From the NCBI GenBank assembly GCA_016125285.1, contig WGMA01000006.1, forward strand, positions 62,001 to 126,000: DNA of 64,000 nt. Direction: 5' to 3'. The position numbers and the translations under genes are program-made. Below, piece after piece: positions 33,462-40,796 of this stretch (position 1 is the first letter of the stretch; every line of letters begins with the position of its first letter). Origin of the DNA: Phycisphaera sp. GTDB lineage: Bacteria > Planctomycetota > Phycisphaerae > Phycisphaerales > Zrk34. Below the pieces are notes generated by a model. That model searched no databases. It was not told the origin of the DNA and was given only the letters and a program-made list of their open reading frames with translations.

Positions 33462-34796
33462 TTACGTCGAGGATTCGACGGTTTCAGCGTCGCGTGATTT
33501 GCTGTCCGCGGCAGCGCTCGTCGTCACCTGCACCACGTCGCCTTCTCCGGACTTCGTGTCCTTCGCGCCTTCGTGGTGTGCCTCGTTCACCGCCTTCTCC
33601 AACTCCGCATACACGCCGAAGTCGTTGAAGAAGAATTTCTTGGCGATGCGGTACAACCAGTGTTTTTCGGGGATCTCGTCGCCGCGTTGGTACTGGCTGC
33701 CGCGGTTGTCCATCGCGGCGAGTTCGGACAGACCCGTCTTGCGGGCGGTGGAGTCGGCGGCGTCCTGTTCGGTGACGAAGTCTTTGAGCAGGTCGGGGCG
33801 TTCGAGGACGATGCAGCCGCGGGTCGTTTTGCGGGCGAGGTCGCGGAAGTCCTTGAGGTAGGTGGACTGGGTCATCGTCTCGTAGATGCCGCGTTCGTCG
33901 TCGATGTTTTCGCGGGCGAACTGGACGATGGGGCAGGGCTCGATGTCGCCCCACGGGCTGATGTGGTGGCTGATGCCGGTCGCGGCGGGGCACAGCGCCT
34001 GGCCCTTGCCGTCGTAGTAGGCGTCGACGATGCCGATGGGTTTCTTGCAGCGCATGTCGACGACGAACTGACGCACGCGTCGGGCCTGGTCGGGGTTGAG
34101 CGACATCGCGGGGTTCGGGTCCGGGCCGACGGGTCGGTAGACGTGGTACCACATGTAATGCGCGCCGCGTGCGATGAGCGCGTCGACCCATTCCTCGCGG
34201 AGCAGGTCGTCGATGTTGGTCTGGCAGAGGGACGTGGCGACGCCGGTGATCACGCCCGCGGCGATGCAGTTGTCCAGGCCCTTCATCGTCTTGCTGAGCA
34301 CGCCGGAGCGTCCGCGGCGTTCGTCGCTGATGATCTCCGTGCCCTCGATGCTGATCAGCGGCGTGGCGTTGCCGAGTTTCCGCAACCGCGCGGCTTTTTC
34401 TTCGGTGATGAACTGGCCGTTGGTGAAGATCTGGAAGTAGCAGTCGGGGTGCGCTTCGAGGACGTCGAACAGCTCGTCGTGCATGAACGGCTCGCCGCCG
34501 AGGATGCCGAAGAACGCGTTGCCGTGGCTCTTGGCGTCGTTGATCAGGCGGTTCATGCGCGGCAGGTCGATCTGCGAGCGCTCGTGCGCGACGTCGACCC
34601 AGCAGCCCTGGCAGCGGAGGTTGCAGGAGTTGATGATCGAGATGTAGAGGAACGGCGGAAACACGACGCCACGCTTCAGACGCGACTTGAACTTCATGAC
34701 GGAGCGCGTGCCCTTGACGCCGAAGTTCCACGCAAACTTCGCCATGCAGCGCGGGCTGACGGTGGTGAGCATGCGGTATGTGAGGCGTGGGAGCAT
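33462..34796 (-). CDS. Radical SAM protein with SPASM-like C-terminal region
   Basis: 444 residues. The cluster motif is Cys58-x3-Cys62-x2-Cys65 in ISIINSCNLRCQGCWVDV, followed by the GGEPFMHDELFDVLEAH segment. A C-terminal region with SPWGDIEPCPIVQFA and TTRGCIVLE has further Cys that could bind an auxiliary cluster, as in SPASM/twitch proteins. It is not close to the HpnH adenosylhopane enzyme in motif context. Being the next recognisable enzyme upstream of the polyprenyl synthetase and cyclase genes, it may modify an isoprenoid or a peptide; neither can be shown. The C-terminus (HHEGAKDTKSGEG) is encoded by CACGAAG-type repeats. Confidence 0.85.
   Translation of the reverse strand: MLPRLTYRMLTTVSPRCMAKFAWNFGVKGTRSVMKFKSRLKRGVVFPPFLYISIINSCNLRCQGCWVDVAHERSQIDLPRMNRLINDAKSHGNAFFGILGGEPFMHDELFDVLEAHPDCYFQIFTNGQFITEEKAARLRKLGNATPLISIEGTEIISDERRGRSGVLSKTMKGLDNCIAAGVITGVATSLCQTNIDDLLREEWVDALIARGAHYMWYHVYRPVGPDPNPAMSLNPDQARRVRQFVVDMRCKKPIGIVDAYYDGKGQALCPAATGISHHISPWGDIEPCPIVQFARENIDDERGIYETMTQSTYLKDFRDLARKTTRGCIVLERPDLLKDFVTEQDAADSTARKTGLSELAAMDNRGSQYQRGDEIPEKHWLYRIAKKFFFNDFGVYAELEKAVNEAHHEGAKDTKSGEGDVVQVTTSAAADSKSRDAETVESST
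33538..33578. repeat. CACGAAG-type repeat inside the 3' end of the radical SAM gene
   Basis: On the minus strand CACCACGAAGG, CGCGAAGGA, CACGAAGTC, CGGAGAAGG: period 9, in frame, giving the peptide HHEGAKDTKSGEG. Same family as the hairpins at 28516 and 29475. Confidence 0.7.
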
Positions 34797-34818
34797 ACGT
34801 AATCCGCCGGGTTAGTGT

Positions 34819-34912
34819 GAATGACCAATGACCAAATCCCAATGTCCAATGACGCGGGAACCCGCGGAGCTTCTGATATTGGTCATTGGGATTTGGTCAT
34901 TGGTCATTTGAA
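34819..34912. repeat. Hairpin of 7-base repeats (ATGACCA family), left of NIPSNAP gene
   Basis: The left arm is ATGACCA, ATGACCA, AATCCCA, ATGTCCA, ATGAC; the right arm (34877-34911) is its inverted complement with very few mismatches. The stem is about 32 bp and the loop contains an inner GCGGG-AA-CCCGC hairpin. Located between the radical SAM gene and the 3' end of the NIPSNAP gene. Confidence 0.9.
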
Positions 34913-34932
34913 ATCCTGTTCGTCAGCCGGGC

Positions 34933-35745
34933 TCAGATTTGAGACCCTTCGACCGGGCGCATGAAGATGTTGGTGATCTTCGAGACGGTGTCGGCGTACT
35001 TCGCGTCGTTCTTGAGCGTGTTCCAGCGGGGGTCTTTGGTGAACCCGCCCCAGCCGGCCTTGCGGGCGTCGTCGTCGTCGAAGCTGAGCATGTAGTTGAG
35101 GTTGGGCATGCGTTCGCCGGCGATGGCTTCGCCGTGGTAGACGGGGTTCATGCCCACGTCGCGGAAGATCTTCATCTCGCCGCCCTCGTTGAACATGTGC
35201 AGCTTGGCGCGGGCCTTGCCGAGCGAGTGGGATTCGTAGATGCGGAACTGGATCAGCCGGCCGGGCTTGAGCGTGGGCACCTCGATCTTCGGTACGCAGG
35301 GCGAGGACAGCAGCAGCGCGACGCTCTTGCGGTCGTACGCGGGATCGCTCTTGGGGGCGTTGAGGAAGTCCTTGCCGTCGGCGTGGAACTGCTCGTCGGC
35401 GCCGAGCTTCGCGTTGAGGGTCAGCAGCGACTCGGCCGAGTCGTGCGCCATGATGACGTAGCGATCGGTGGACTTGTTGTCGTCGCCCTTGTTGAGCTCG
35501 GTGTCGTGCTTGAGGACGCCGACGGTCTTGACGCCGGCGCGGTTGCACGCGGGGACGCCGGCGGCCTTGGCGAACGCGTCGAACGCCGCGGCCTTGTCGG
35601 CGTTGGGGAACATGTACCGCCGGACCTCGATGAGCTGTCGATCGCCGACGCCCTCCGCGGCGTGCGCGCCCTGCGTGAACGTCGGGGAAAGCATCGCGCC
35701 GAGCCCGGCGAGTGTGGCGCCGCCGATGAAGTCGCGTCGTTGCAT
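34933..35745 (-). CDS. NIPSNAP-family protein with Tat-like signal
   Basis: 270 residues from ATG 35745, with GAGGAG seven bases upstream. The N-terminus MQRRDFIGGATLAGLGAML is a short Tat-like leader ending near AHA-AEG. Two ferredoxin-like NIPSNAP modules follow: LIEVRRYMFPNADKAAAFDAFA (about 37-58), and LIQFRIYESHSLGKARAKLHMFNEGGEMKIFRDVGMNPVYHGEAIAG later. Planctomycetes carry many exported NIPSNAP proteins of unknown role. The gene is bracketed by two hairpins of the same heptamer family (34819-34912 and 35761-35849), suggesting it may have been gained as a unit. Confidence 0.85.
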   Translation of the reverse strand: MQRRDFIGGATLAGLGAMLSPTFTQGAHAAEGVGDRQLIEVRRYMFPNADKAAAFDAFAKAAGVPACNRAGVKTVGVLKHDTELNKGDDNKSTDRYVIMAHDSAESLLTLNAKLGADEQFHADGKDFLNAPKSDPAYDRKSVALLLSSPCVPKIEVPTLKPGRLIQFRIYESHSLGKARAKLHMFNEGGEMKIFRDVGMNPVYHGEAIAGERMPNLNYMLSFDDDDARKAGWGGFTKDPRWNTLKNDAKYADTVSKITNIFMRPVEGSQI

Positions 35746-35760
35746 AGGAATCTCCTCAAA

Positions 35761-35849
35761 AATGACCAATGACCAAGTCCCAATGCCCAATGACTGGGAA
35801 ATCCATCGGGCGTCTTGCATTGGTCATTGGTGCTTGGTCATTGGTCATT
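35761..35849. repeat. Hairpin of 7-base repeats (ATGACCA family), right of NIPSNAP gene
   Basis: The left arm begins AATGACC, AATGACC, AAGTCCC, AATGCCC; the right arm (35817-35849) is the inverted complement. It is almost the same element as 34819-34912 apart from the loop. It ends just upstream of the ferredoxin gene's stop at 35838 and overlaps its last codons (EANDQ). Confidence 0.9.
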
Positions 35850-36749
35850 CGCTTCACGCGCGGCGTCGGCTTTGGCTTTGGCCGCCGCCGCTTTTTCGCG
35901 GACTTCGTCCTGCGACGGCAGTGATCTTAGCGCGCTCATCGGGATGTCCATCTCGCCGGCCATCTTCGTGAGGCAGCGCATGCGCTCGGACAGCGCGGCC
36001 TTCTCGTCGCGTTCCTTGGCGAAGCGTTCGCGGGCGTCTTCGTGGCGCTTCTTGAGGCGCGAGTAGATGTCGCCGCCGAGCAGATCGGAGATGTCGACCT
36101 TCATCGCCTCGCGTTTCACGTCGGCCTCGCGGACGACGTCGCCGTTGATCGGCCCGGCCTTGTACTTCGGGAACATGATCGCGACCTCGGGGCACACGCG
36201 GCTGCACGCCGGGCAGTCGGTCTTGCAGTTGTCGTTGTGCTGGACCTGGATCTGGTTCGCGGCGTCGACGCCGTACACGTCGAACAGGCAGAACGACAGG
36301 CACTGCATGCAATTCGTGCAGCGGTCGTAGTCGATGACGGGGAACCACGGCTTCCACGCGGGCTGCTTGCCATCGCGGCCGGGTCGGTTGTGTTCGATGT
36401 CGGCGTCGAGCAGCGTGGCGTCGACGCGTTGCTTGACGGCGGGGGCGTCGAGGCCGGTGATGTCGTGGACGTGCAGTGTGACGCGTCCGTCGGCGTCGGT
36501 GGCGTCGGGGGCGTGGCCGGCGTCGAACGCGCCGAGGACGATCAGCGTCGAGCCGTCGACGGAGGCGACGACGCCCGGCGTGACGCGGTCGGTGTCGCCG
36601 TGGCGACCGGCGGCGGTGACGGTGTAGCCATCGTCGAGCAGCGCGCGGAAGATCGACACGCGTGTGGCGTCGGGCAGCGGGGCGGCGCCGCGGCCTTCGT
36701 AGAGGACGATGCGGACGGTCGGCGTATCGAGCGGTTTCATCTTCACCAT
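35838..36749 (-). CDS. Two-cluster [4Fe-4S] ferredoxin-domain protein
   Basis: 303 residues from ATG 36749, with AGGAGG seven bases upstream. The first 130 residues (VRIVLYEGRGAAPLPDATRVSIFRALLDDGY onward) form an unassigned alpha/beta domain. A bacterial ferredoxin-type pair follows: CTNCMQCLSFC and CKTDCPACSRVCPEVAI. The C-terminal third is a charged helical, probably coiled-coil, segment ending in Ala/Lys-rich repeats. Likely a cytoplasmic electron carrier. It is downstream of the Cys-rich small protein gene in the same direction and may form a redox complex with it. Its start lies 19 bases from a GGGAGAGGG-type repeat element. Confidence 0.85.
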   Translation of the reverse strand: MVKMKPLDTPTVRIVLYEGRGAAPLPDATRVSIFRALLDDGYTVTAAGRHGDTDRVTPGVVASVDGSTLIVLGAFDAGHAPDATDADGRVTLHVHDITGLDAPAVKQRVDATLLDADIEHNRPGRDGKQPAWKPWFPVIDYDRCTNCMQCLSFCLFDVYGVDAANQIQVQHNDNCKTDCPACSRVCPEVAIMFPKYKAGPINGDVVREADVKREAMKVDISDLLGGDIYSRLKKRHEDARERFAKERDEKAALSERMRCLTKMAGEMDIPMSALRSLPSQDEVREKAAAAKAKADAAREANDQ

Positions 36750-36767
36750 CACGCGGCCTCCTCTGGC

Positions 36768-36902
36768 TCCTCTCCACCGGGTGGGGGAGAGGTTGGGTGA
36801 GGGGGTCGATTCAACGAACGCGTCGCATGCTACGGGAAACGTGCGCCGCATTCGAGGGATCGGACCCTCACCCCGGCCCTCTCCCTGGGAGGGAGAGGGA
36901 GT
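36768..36902. repeat. Dispersed ~134-bp element, copy 1 (GGGAGAGGG/GGGGTGAGGG ends)
   Basis: Both ends are short palindromes: CTCTCCACCGGGTGGGGGAGAG at the left and CCCTCTCCCTGGGAGGGAGAGGG at the right, each next to CCCTCACC/GGTGAGGG. The inner about 60 bases are related in inverted orientation to those of the copies at 47001 and 50248 (shared CGAATGCG and GAATCGA). The right end encodes the last residues and the TGA of the small Cys-rich protein gene. Confidence 0.85.
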
Positions 36903-37272
36903 TGGTCGACTCGCCTACGAGCGCGTCGGCGATTTCATCGGCGGTCTGCTCGCGCATGTTGTGCACGGTGACGCCCGCGTCGGGCAGCGTGGCGCCGGCG
37001 GCGTGGAACAGGCCGCGCACCGCACGCTCGTAGCACGCGGCGACGTGGATCGCGTCGCCCGCGCACGCGGCGTCGGCGATCGACTTGAGCGCCGGGTCGC
37101 GCCGGGCGGACATCTCGCACAGGTCGGCGACGGTGTCGAACGCCTGGCCGGACGCGCACAGCCGATCGAGCACGGCGTCCTTCACGTCCCCGGGCACGAC
37201 CTGCGCGTAGGCGCAGCGGCAGTAGAGGACCTTCAGGGGCGTGCGGCCGGGCTGTGCGTTGTGGTCGGTCAT
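36868..37272 (-). CDS. Small Cys-rich protein, possible Fe-S partner of the ferredoxin
   Basis: 134 residues from ATG 37272 (MTDHNAQPGRTP). It contains VLYCRCAYAQVVPGDVKDAVLDRL, a later ADLCEM and DAACAGDAIHVAACYERAVRGLFHAAGA. The Cys pattern and the ACYERAVRGLF segment are loosely like hydrogenase/heterodisulfide-reductase accessory proteins, but no family is certain. The final residues (SLSLPGRGPG) come from the dispersed repeat element. The tight order CobW, 66-residue protein, this gene, ferredoxin points to a shared redox or metal function. Confidence 0.7.
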   Translation of the reverse strand: MTDHNAQPGRTPLKVLYCRCAYAQVVPGDVKDAVLDRLCASGQAFDTVADLCEMSARRDPALKSIADAACAGDAIHVAACYERAVRGLFHAAGATLPDAGVTVHNMREQTADEIADALVGESTNSLSLPGRGPG

Positions 37273-37283
37273 GCGTCGGTCGT

Positions 37284-37484
37284 TCAGCGTGCGGTGTGCG
37301 AGGCGAGCCACTGCATCAGCGGCGCGGCGTCTTCCCAGGCGATCGTTCTCCAACTGTCGGTCTCACCGTGGATGTAGACCTCGACGTGATCATCCTTGAA
37401 CACCTTCACGTGCGTGATGTGCCGCGGATTCAGGTAAAACTCCGCGACGCGGATGAATGGGGTCTCGTCGTTGCCGCTCACCAT
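37284..37484 (-). CDS. Small conserved-looking hypothetical protein
   Basis: 66 residues, ATG 37484, with GGGAG directly upstream. A single compact domain with alternating strands (FIRVAEFYLNPRHITHVKVFKDDHVEVYIHG) and a C-terminal helix (WEDAAPLMQWLASH). No Cys and no membrane segment. It is 11 bases upstream of the Cys-rich gene and 22 bases downstream of the CobW gene, so it is probably co-transcribed. Function unknown. Confidence 0.7.
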   Translation of the reverse strand: MVSGNDETPFIRVAEFYLNPRHITHVKVFKDDHVEVYIHGETDSWRTIAWEDAAPLMQWLASHTAR

Positions 37485-37506
37485 GATCTCCCGCTGCTGT
37501 GGCGAT

Positions 37507-38664
37507 TCAGGACTCGTCCGAAAACGGCGTCAGTGTCTTCGCGTCGGTCATCCGCCACGTGGGCGTCGGCCGGCCGGGGCGGAAATGCTCGGCGTGGGTC
37601 ACTTCCAGCGTGATCGCGCCCGGCGTGCCCGTCCCGCTCGGCTCGCATTGTAGGGCACGCCGAACGACGGTGTCGAGGAAATCGGGGTCGGCCTCGGCTC
37701 GCAGGTTCACGATCAGGTCGCCGGCACGCATCTTCTCGGCCAGCGACTGCGACAGCTCGGGCACGTAGTCGCCGCCGACGCAGTTGAGCGTGGCGATGCG
37801 GCCGTCGTGGTGGTCCGGCGTCATCGTCATCTTCAGGTGCGCGATCTCCGCGCCCGCCTCGGCGAGGTCGGCGCGGATGCGGTCGGCCAGGTCCATCATG
37901 ACCACCTCGCCGTCGATGGGGTCGGGCGATTTGACGCGGACCGTCGCGTTCAGCCAGCCCAGCAGCGCCTCGCCCTCGGCGTACGTGTCGTAGTCGATCG
38001 GCATCGCGTCGGTCTCGGGCAGGGCGGTGGCGGTGATGAGGTCGAACCACTCGGTGAGGTTTTCGCCGGATCGCGAAGAGGCGAGCAGGACGGTCGCGTT
38101 GGGGTATTCGGCGCGGAGGGCGTTGCTAAGCCGCAAGCGGCGTTGTTCGTCGAGCGTGTCGCTCTTGTGGATGACGATGATGGACGCCTCTTCCAGCTGC
38201 TTGCGGTAGACGTAGACGACCTTCTCGCTGAACGACTTGCCGGTGTCGAGGCCGAGCACGCGTTCGCATCGGAGCGGGTCGACGAGGACGCTGAGCGGCG
38301 CGATCGCGTAGCGCTCGCCGTAGATGCGCCGCAGCGGGTAGCTGACGGTGGCGACGAGGTCGGTGCATGAGCCGACGGGCTCGGCGATGAACACGTCGGG
38401 CGACGCGTCACCCGCGGCGAGCTTGTCCGCGGCCTCGACCAGCGAGTCGAACCGGCAGCAGAAACACCCGCCGGCGATCTCTTCGACGTCGAACCCGTGC
38501 GACTTCATCAGGGCCGTGTCGACGAGGCCGACGGACTGGTCGTTGGTAATCAGGCCGACACGCTGCCCGCGCTGCGTGAGGTGCTCGGCGAGGCGGAGCA
38601 CGGCGGTGGATTTCCCTGCGCCGAGGAAGCCGCCGATCATGATGTAGCGTGCGGGTTGGGTCAT
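37507..38664 (-). CDS. CobW/P47K-family GTPase (G3E metal chaperone type)
   Basis: 385 residues from ATG 38664 (MTQPARYIMIGGF). Walker A GGFLGAGKST at residues 11-20, the metal-binding GGCFCC at 65-70 (CxCC type), Walker B-like VFIAEPVGS and the HKSD guanine-specificity motif (N/TKxD variant). G3E proteins insert metals such as Zn, Co, Ni or Fe into target enzymes. Directly downstream lie the small redox-type genes, which suggests it serves one of them. The C-terminal domain contains DPDFLDTVVRRALQCEPSG. Good confidence for the family, none for the metal. Confidence 0.93.
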   Translation of the reverse strand: MTQPARYIMIGGFLGAGKSTAVLRLAEHLTQRGQRVGLITNDQSVGLVDTALMKSHGFDVEEIAGGCFCCRFDSLVEAADKLAAGDASPDVFIAEPVGSCTDLVATVSYPLRRIYGERYAIAPLSVLVDPLRCERVLGLDTGKSFSEKVVYVYRKQLEEASIIVIHKSDTLDEQRRLRLSNALRAEYPNATVLLASSRSGENLTEWFDLITATALPETDAMPIDYDTYAEGEALLGWLNATVRVKSPDPIDGEVVMMDLADRIRADLAEAGAEIAHLKMTMTPDHHDGRIATLNCVGGDYVPELSQSLAEKMRAGDLIVNLRAEADPDFLDTVVRRALQCEPSGTGTPGAITLEVTHAEHFRPGRPTPTWRMTDAKTLTPFSDES

Positions 38665-38708
38665 GGGTGGTCGTGTGTTCCTACGCGTATCGGACATCAA
38701 GGGTTGTT

Positions 38709-38796
38709 CTGATGCTGGTTGCTGGATGCTGGATGTGCCCGGAGCGAGCGGCCGTCATTGGACCATCCAGCATCTGGCATCCGGTATCCAGCATCG
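38709..38796. repeat. Hairpin of 7-base repeats (GATGCTG family), left of GcvH-like gene
   Basis: The left arm is GATGCTG, GTTGCTG, GATGCTG, GATGTGC; the right arm CCATCCA, GCATCTG, GCATCCG, GTATCCA, GCATCGA is inverted. It lies between the CobW start and the GcvH-like stop. The matching hairpin is at 39329-39441. Confidence 0.88.
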
Positions 38797-38807
38797 ACGC
38801 GCGTGCG

Positions 38808-39302
38808 TCAGCAATCCGCGTCCTCGTCGAGCTGCGCCTCAGCCAGCGCGGGGTTTTCGCCGAGCATCTTATCGATCTGGGCGTCGAGAATCCGCGCATA
38901 TCCTTCCGCGTTGATCGCATCGGGGTCGGGCGTGCCGCGGACCTCGTACAGCCAGCCCGCGCCGTCGGCGTCGGTGTCGACGAGGTCGGGCTGGGTGTCG
39001 AGCGCCGCGTTGTGGCCGACGTATGCGCCGTCGACGATGCAGTACAGGTCGGCCACGGCCTTGAACGCCTCGACCCAGCCGATGACCTGCCCGAGTTGCA
39101 CGGCGTCGCCGGGCTTCACGTCAAAGCCCGCCTCGACGATGTCGCCGAGCATGCGTTTGGCGAAGCGTGTGAACCCGACGCGCCACACGCCGTCGCGCAC
39201 CTGCTGCGTCCAGAAGTGCGCCGGCGTGTACAGGCGATCCTGCAGCAGGCGTGCGGTGAAACGCGAGCGTTTGTAGCGAATGTAGGGGGCGTCGTCGGAC
39301 AT
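38808..39302 (-). CDS. Glycine-cleavage-H-like lipoyl-carrier protein
   Basis: 164 residues from ATG 39302 (MSDDAPYIRYKR). The GcvH fold is clear: WRVGFTRFAKRMLGDIVEAG, PGDAVQLGQVIGWVEAFKAVADLY, in which Lys81 is the expected lipoylation site, and a C-terminal GAGWLYEVRG segment. It is longer at both ends than GcvH. No other glycine cleavage gene is nearby. With a ferredoxin, a Cys-rich protein and a CobW GTPase upstream in genomic order, a role like the lipoate-binding LbpA proteins of sulfur metabolism is possible, but no Hdr genes are seen. Bracketed by two hairpins of one heptamer family. Confidence 0.85.
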   Translation of the reverse strand: MSDDAPYIRYKRSRFTARLLQDRLYTPAHFWTQQVRDGVWRVGFTRFAKRMLGDIVEAGFDVKPGDAVQLGQVIGWVEAFKAVADLYCIVDGAYVGHNAALDTQPDLVDTDADGAGWLYEVRGTPDPDAINAEGYARILDAQIDKMLGENPALAEAQLDEDADC

Positions 39303-39328
39303 GCGGGGATTGTAGCGAGTCGCGGAGC

Positions 39329-39441
39329 CGATGCGGGATGCTGGATACTGGATGCTCGATGCTGGATGGGTATTGCCTTTTCGATGGCGACTTGTCCATC
39401 CGGCATCCAGCATCCAGCATCCCGCATCCGGCATCCGGCAT
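39329..39441. repeat. Hairpin of 7-base repeats (GATGCTG family), right of GcvH-like gene
   Basis: The left arm is GATGCGG, GATGCTG, GATACTG, GATGCTC, GATGCTG; the right arm (39395-39441) is CCATCCG, GCATCCA, GCATCCA, GCATCCC, GCATCCG, GCATCCG. Stem of about 40 bp. Same family as 38709-38796. Confidence 0.9.
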
Positions 39442-39449
39442 CGTCGACG

Positions 39450-40679
39450 TCATCTGACGTCGATACACACCATCTGCCCCGTGGCGTTGCGCACGTAGAT
39501 GCGTCCGTTGGCGAGCACGGGGGCGGTCCAGCAGGTGCCGCCGAGGACGTTGGCGCGGGCGATCGGTTTGAAGCCGGTGGGGCTGGCGTCGGCGACGACG
39601 AGCTCGCCGTGCTCGGCGATGATCAGCAGCTTGCCATCGGCGACGATCACCGCGCCGCAGCCGAGGCCGCCCTGGCTCCAGGCGACTTCGCCGGTGGTCG
39701 CGTCGAGGCACTTGAACGACACGTCCTGCCCGGTGTTGCCGTCGACGCCGTAGATGGATTGGCCGACGAGGACGCAGCTGTTGAAGTGGTTGCGCATGTT
39801 CTGGTTCTGCCAGACGGGCTTGGGGTTGCGATCGACGGGCACCAGCGCGCAGCCCTTGCCGTAGCCGCTGGAGATGAACAGCGCCTTGCCGCCGGCCACC
39901 GCGATCGGCGTCGCGGTGTTCACGTCGTACGACGTGTTCCAGCGGTACTCGGTCAGCGTCGCGCCGTTCGCGGGGTTCATCACCACGAGCCCCGTGCCGT
40001 TGAACACCGCCAGCGCGTCGCGCCCGCCTGCCCTGAACGGCAGCGGCGTCGAGTAGCCCGCCTTGTACGCCTGGCTCTTCCACGCCACGCGCCCCGTCTT
40101 GCGGTCGAACGCCACCGTGCGTCCCGCCTCGAACACGACGTTGGCGCCCACGATCGCGCCGCTGCTGCACTCGCCCCAGTCGAACGCCGTGTGACGGATC
40201 GCCGCCTCGGCGCGCACGTTCGCCTTCCACACCACCTCGCCGGTGTCCGCCTTGAGGCAGTGCACCTGTCCGTCCTTGCTGTTGGTGTACACCAGCCCGT
40301 CGTGCACGGTCGGCGTGGCGCTCGGCCCGCCCTCGTGCGAGTTGGCGAACTGCTCCGCCGCGTAGCTGAACTTCCAGATCACCTTCCCGCTGCCGGCGTC
40401 GAGGCACCAGATCGTGTCCTGCCCGTCGGCCCACCCGGCCGTGTACACGCGATCGCCCACCACCGCGAACGACGCGTACCCGCGACCCAGCTCCGCCTTC
40501 CACGCCACGTTGCCGATCTTCTTCGCGTCGAACTTCTCGGCGGTGGTCCCGTCGTGGTTCGGCCCGCGCCAGTTCGGCCAGTCCGCCGCCTCGCTCACCT
40601 CGCCGACCGCCGCGAGCCCCGACGCGACGATCATCCACGCGAACAGATTCCACCGCGTGCGTGCCTTCGATGCGTTCAT
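39450..40679 (-). CDS. Secreted PQQ-like beta-propeller protein
   Basis: 409 residues. A signal peptide (FAWMIVASGLAAVGEVSEA, cleavage before ADWPNWRG) and then the planctomycete propeller signature WPNWRGPNHDGTTAEKF, followed by blades such as VVGDRVYTAGWADGQDTIWCLDAGSGKVIWKF and VHDGLVYTNSKDGQVHCLKADTGEVVW. Probably periplasmic. GAGGAAG lies upstream of ATG 40679. It is followed by the GcvH-like gene after a repeat hairpin and preceded by a sulfatase gene, both in the same direction; a functional link to the sulfatase is possible but unproven. Confidence 0.9.
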   Translation of the reverse strand: MNASKARTRWNLFAWMIVASGLAAVGEVSEAADWPNWRGPNHDGTTAEKFDAKKIGNVAWKAELGRGYASFAVVGDRVYTAGWADGQDTIWCLDAGSGKVIWKFSYAAEQFANSHEGGPSATPTVHDGLVYTNSKDGQVHCLKADTGEVVWKANVRAEAAIRHTAFDWGECSSGAIVGANVVFEAGRTVAFDRKTGRVAWKSQAYKAGYSTPLPFRAGGRDALAVFNGTGLVVMNPANGATLTEYRWNTSYDVNTATPIAVAGGKALFISSGYGKGCALVPVDRNPKPVWQNQNMRNHFNSCVLVGQSIYGVDGNTGQDVSFKCLDATTGEVAWSQGGLGCGAVIVADGKLLIIAEHGELVVADASPTGFKPIARANVLGGTCWTAPVLANGRIYVRNATGQMVCIDVR

Positions 40680-40796
40680 GACGTGCTTCCTCTCCTCGAA
40701 CGAAATACGGACCCATGTGATGCGTGCGCGACCGGCGCGGCCGGCCGACGCATTTTCCCAGCACGGCGTGTCGAATTCAAACGCGTCGCGCCCGCG

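Noticed and set aside
33462-34796. Radical SAM gene as HpnH (adenosylhopane synthase)
   Set aside because: The neighbourhood suggests it, but the cluster region (SCNLRCQGCWV) and extra C-terminal Cys look SPASM-like rather than HpnH-like.
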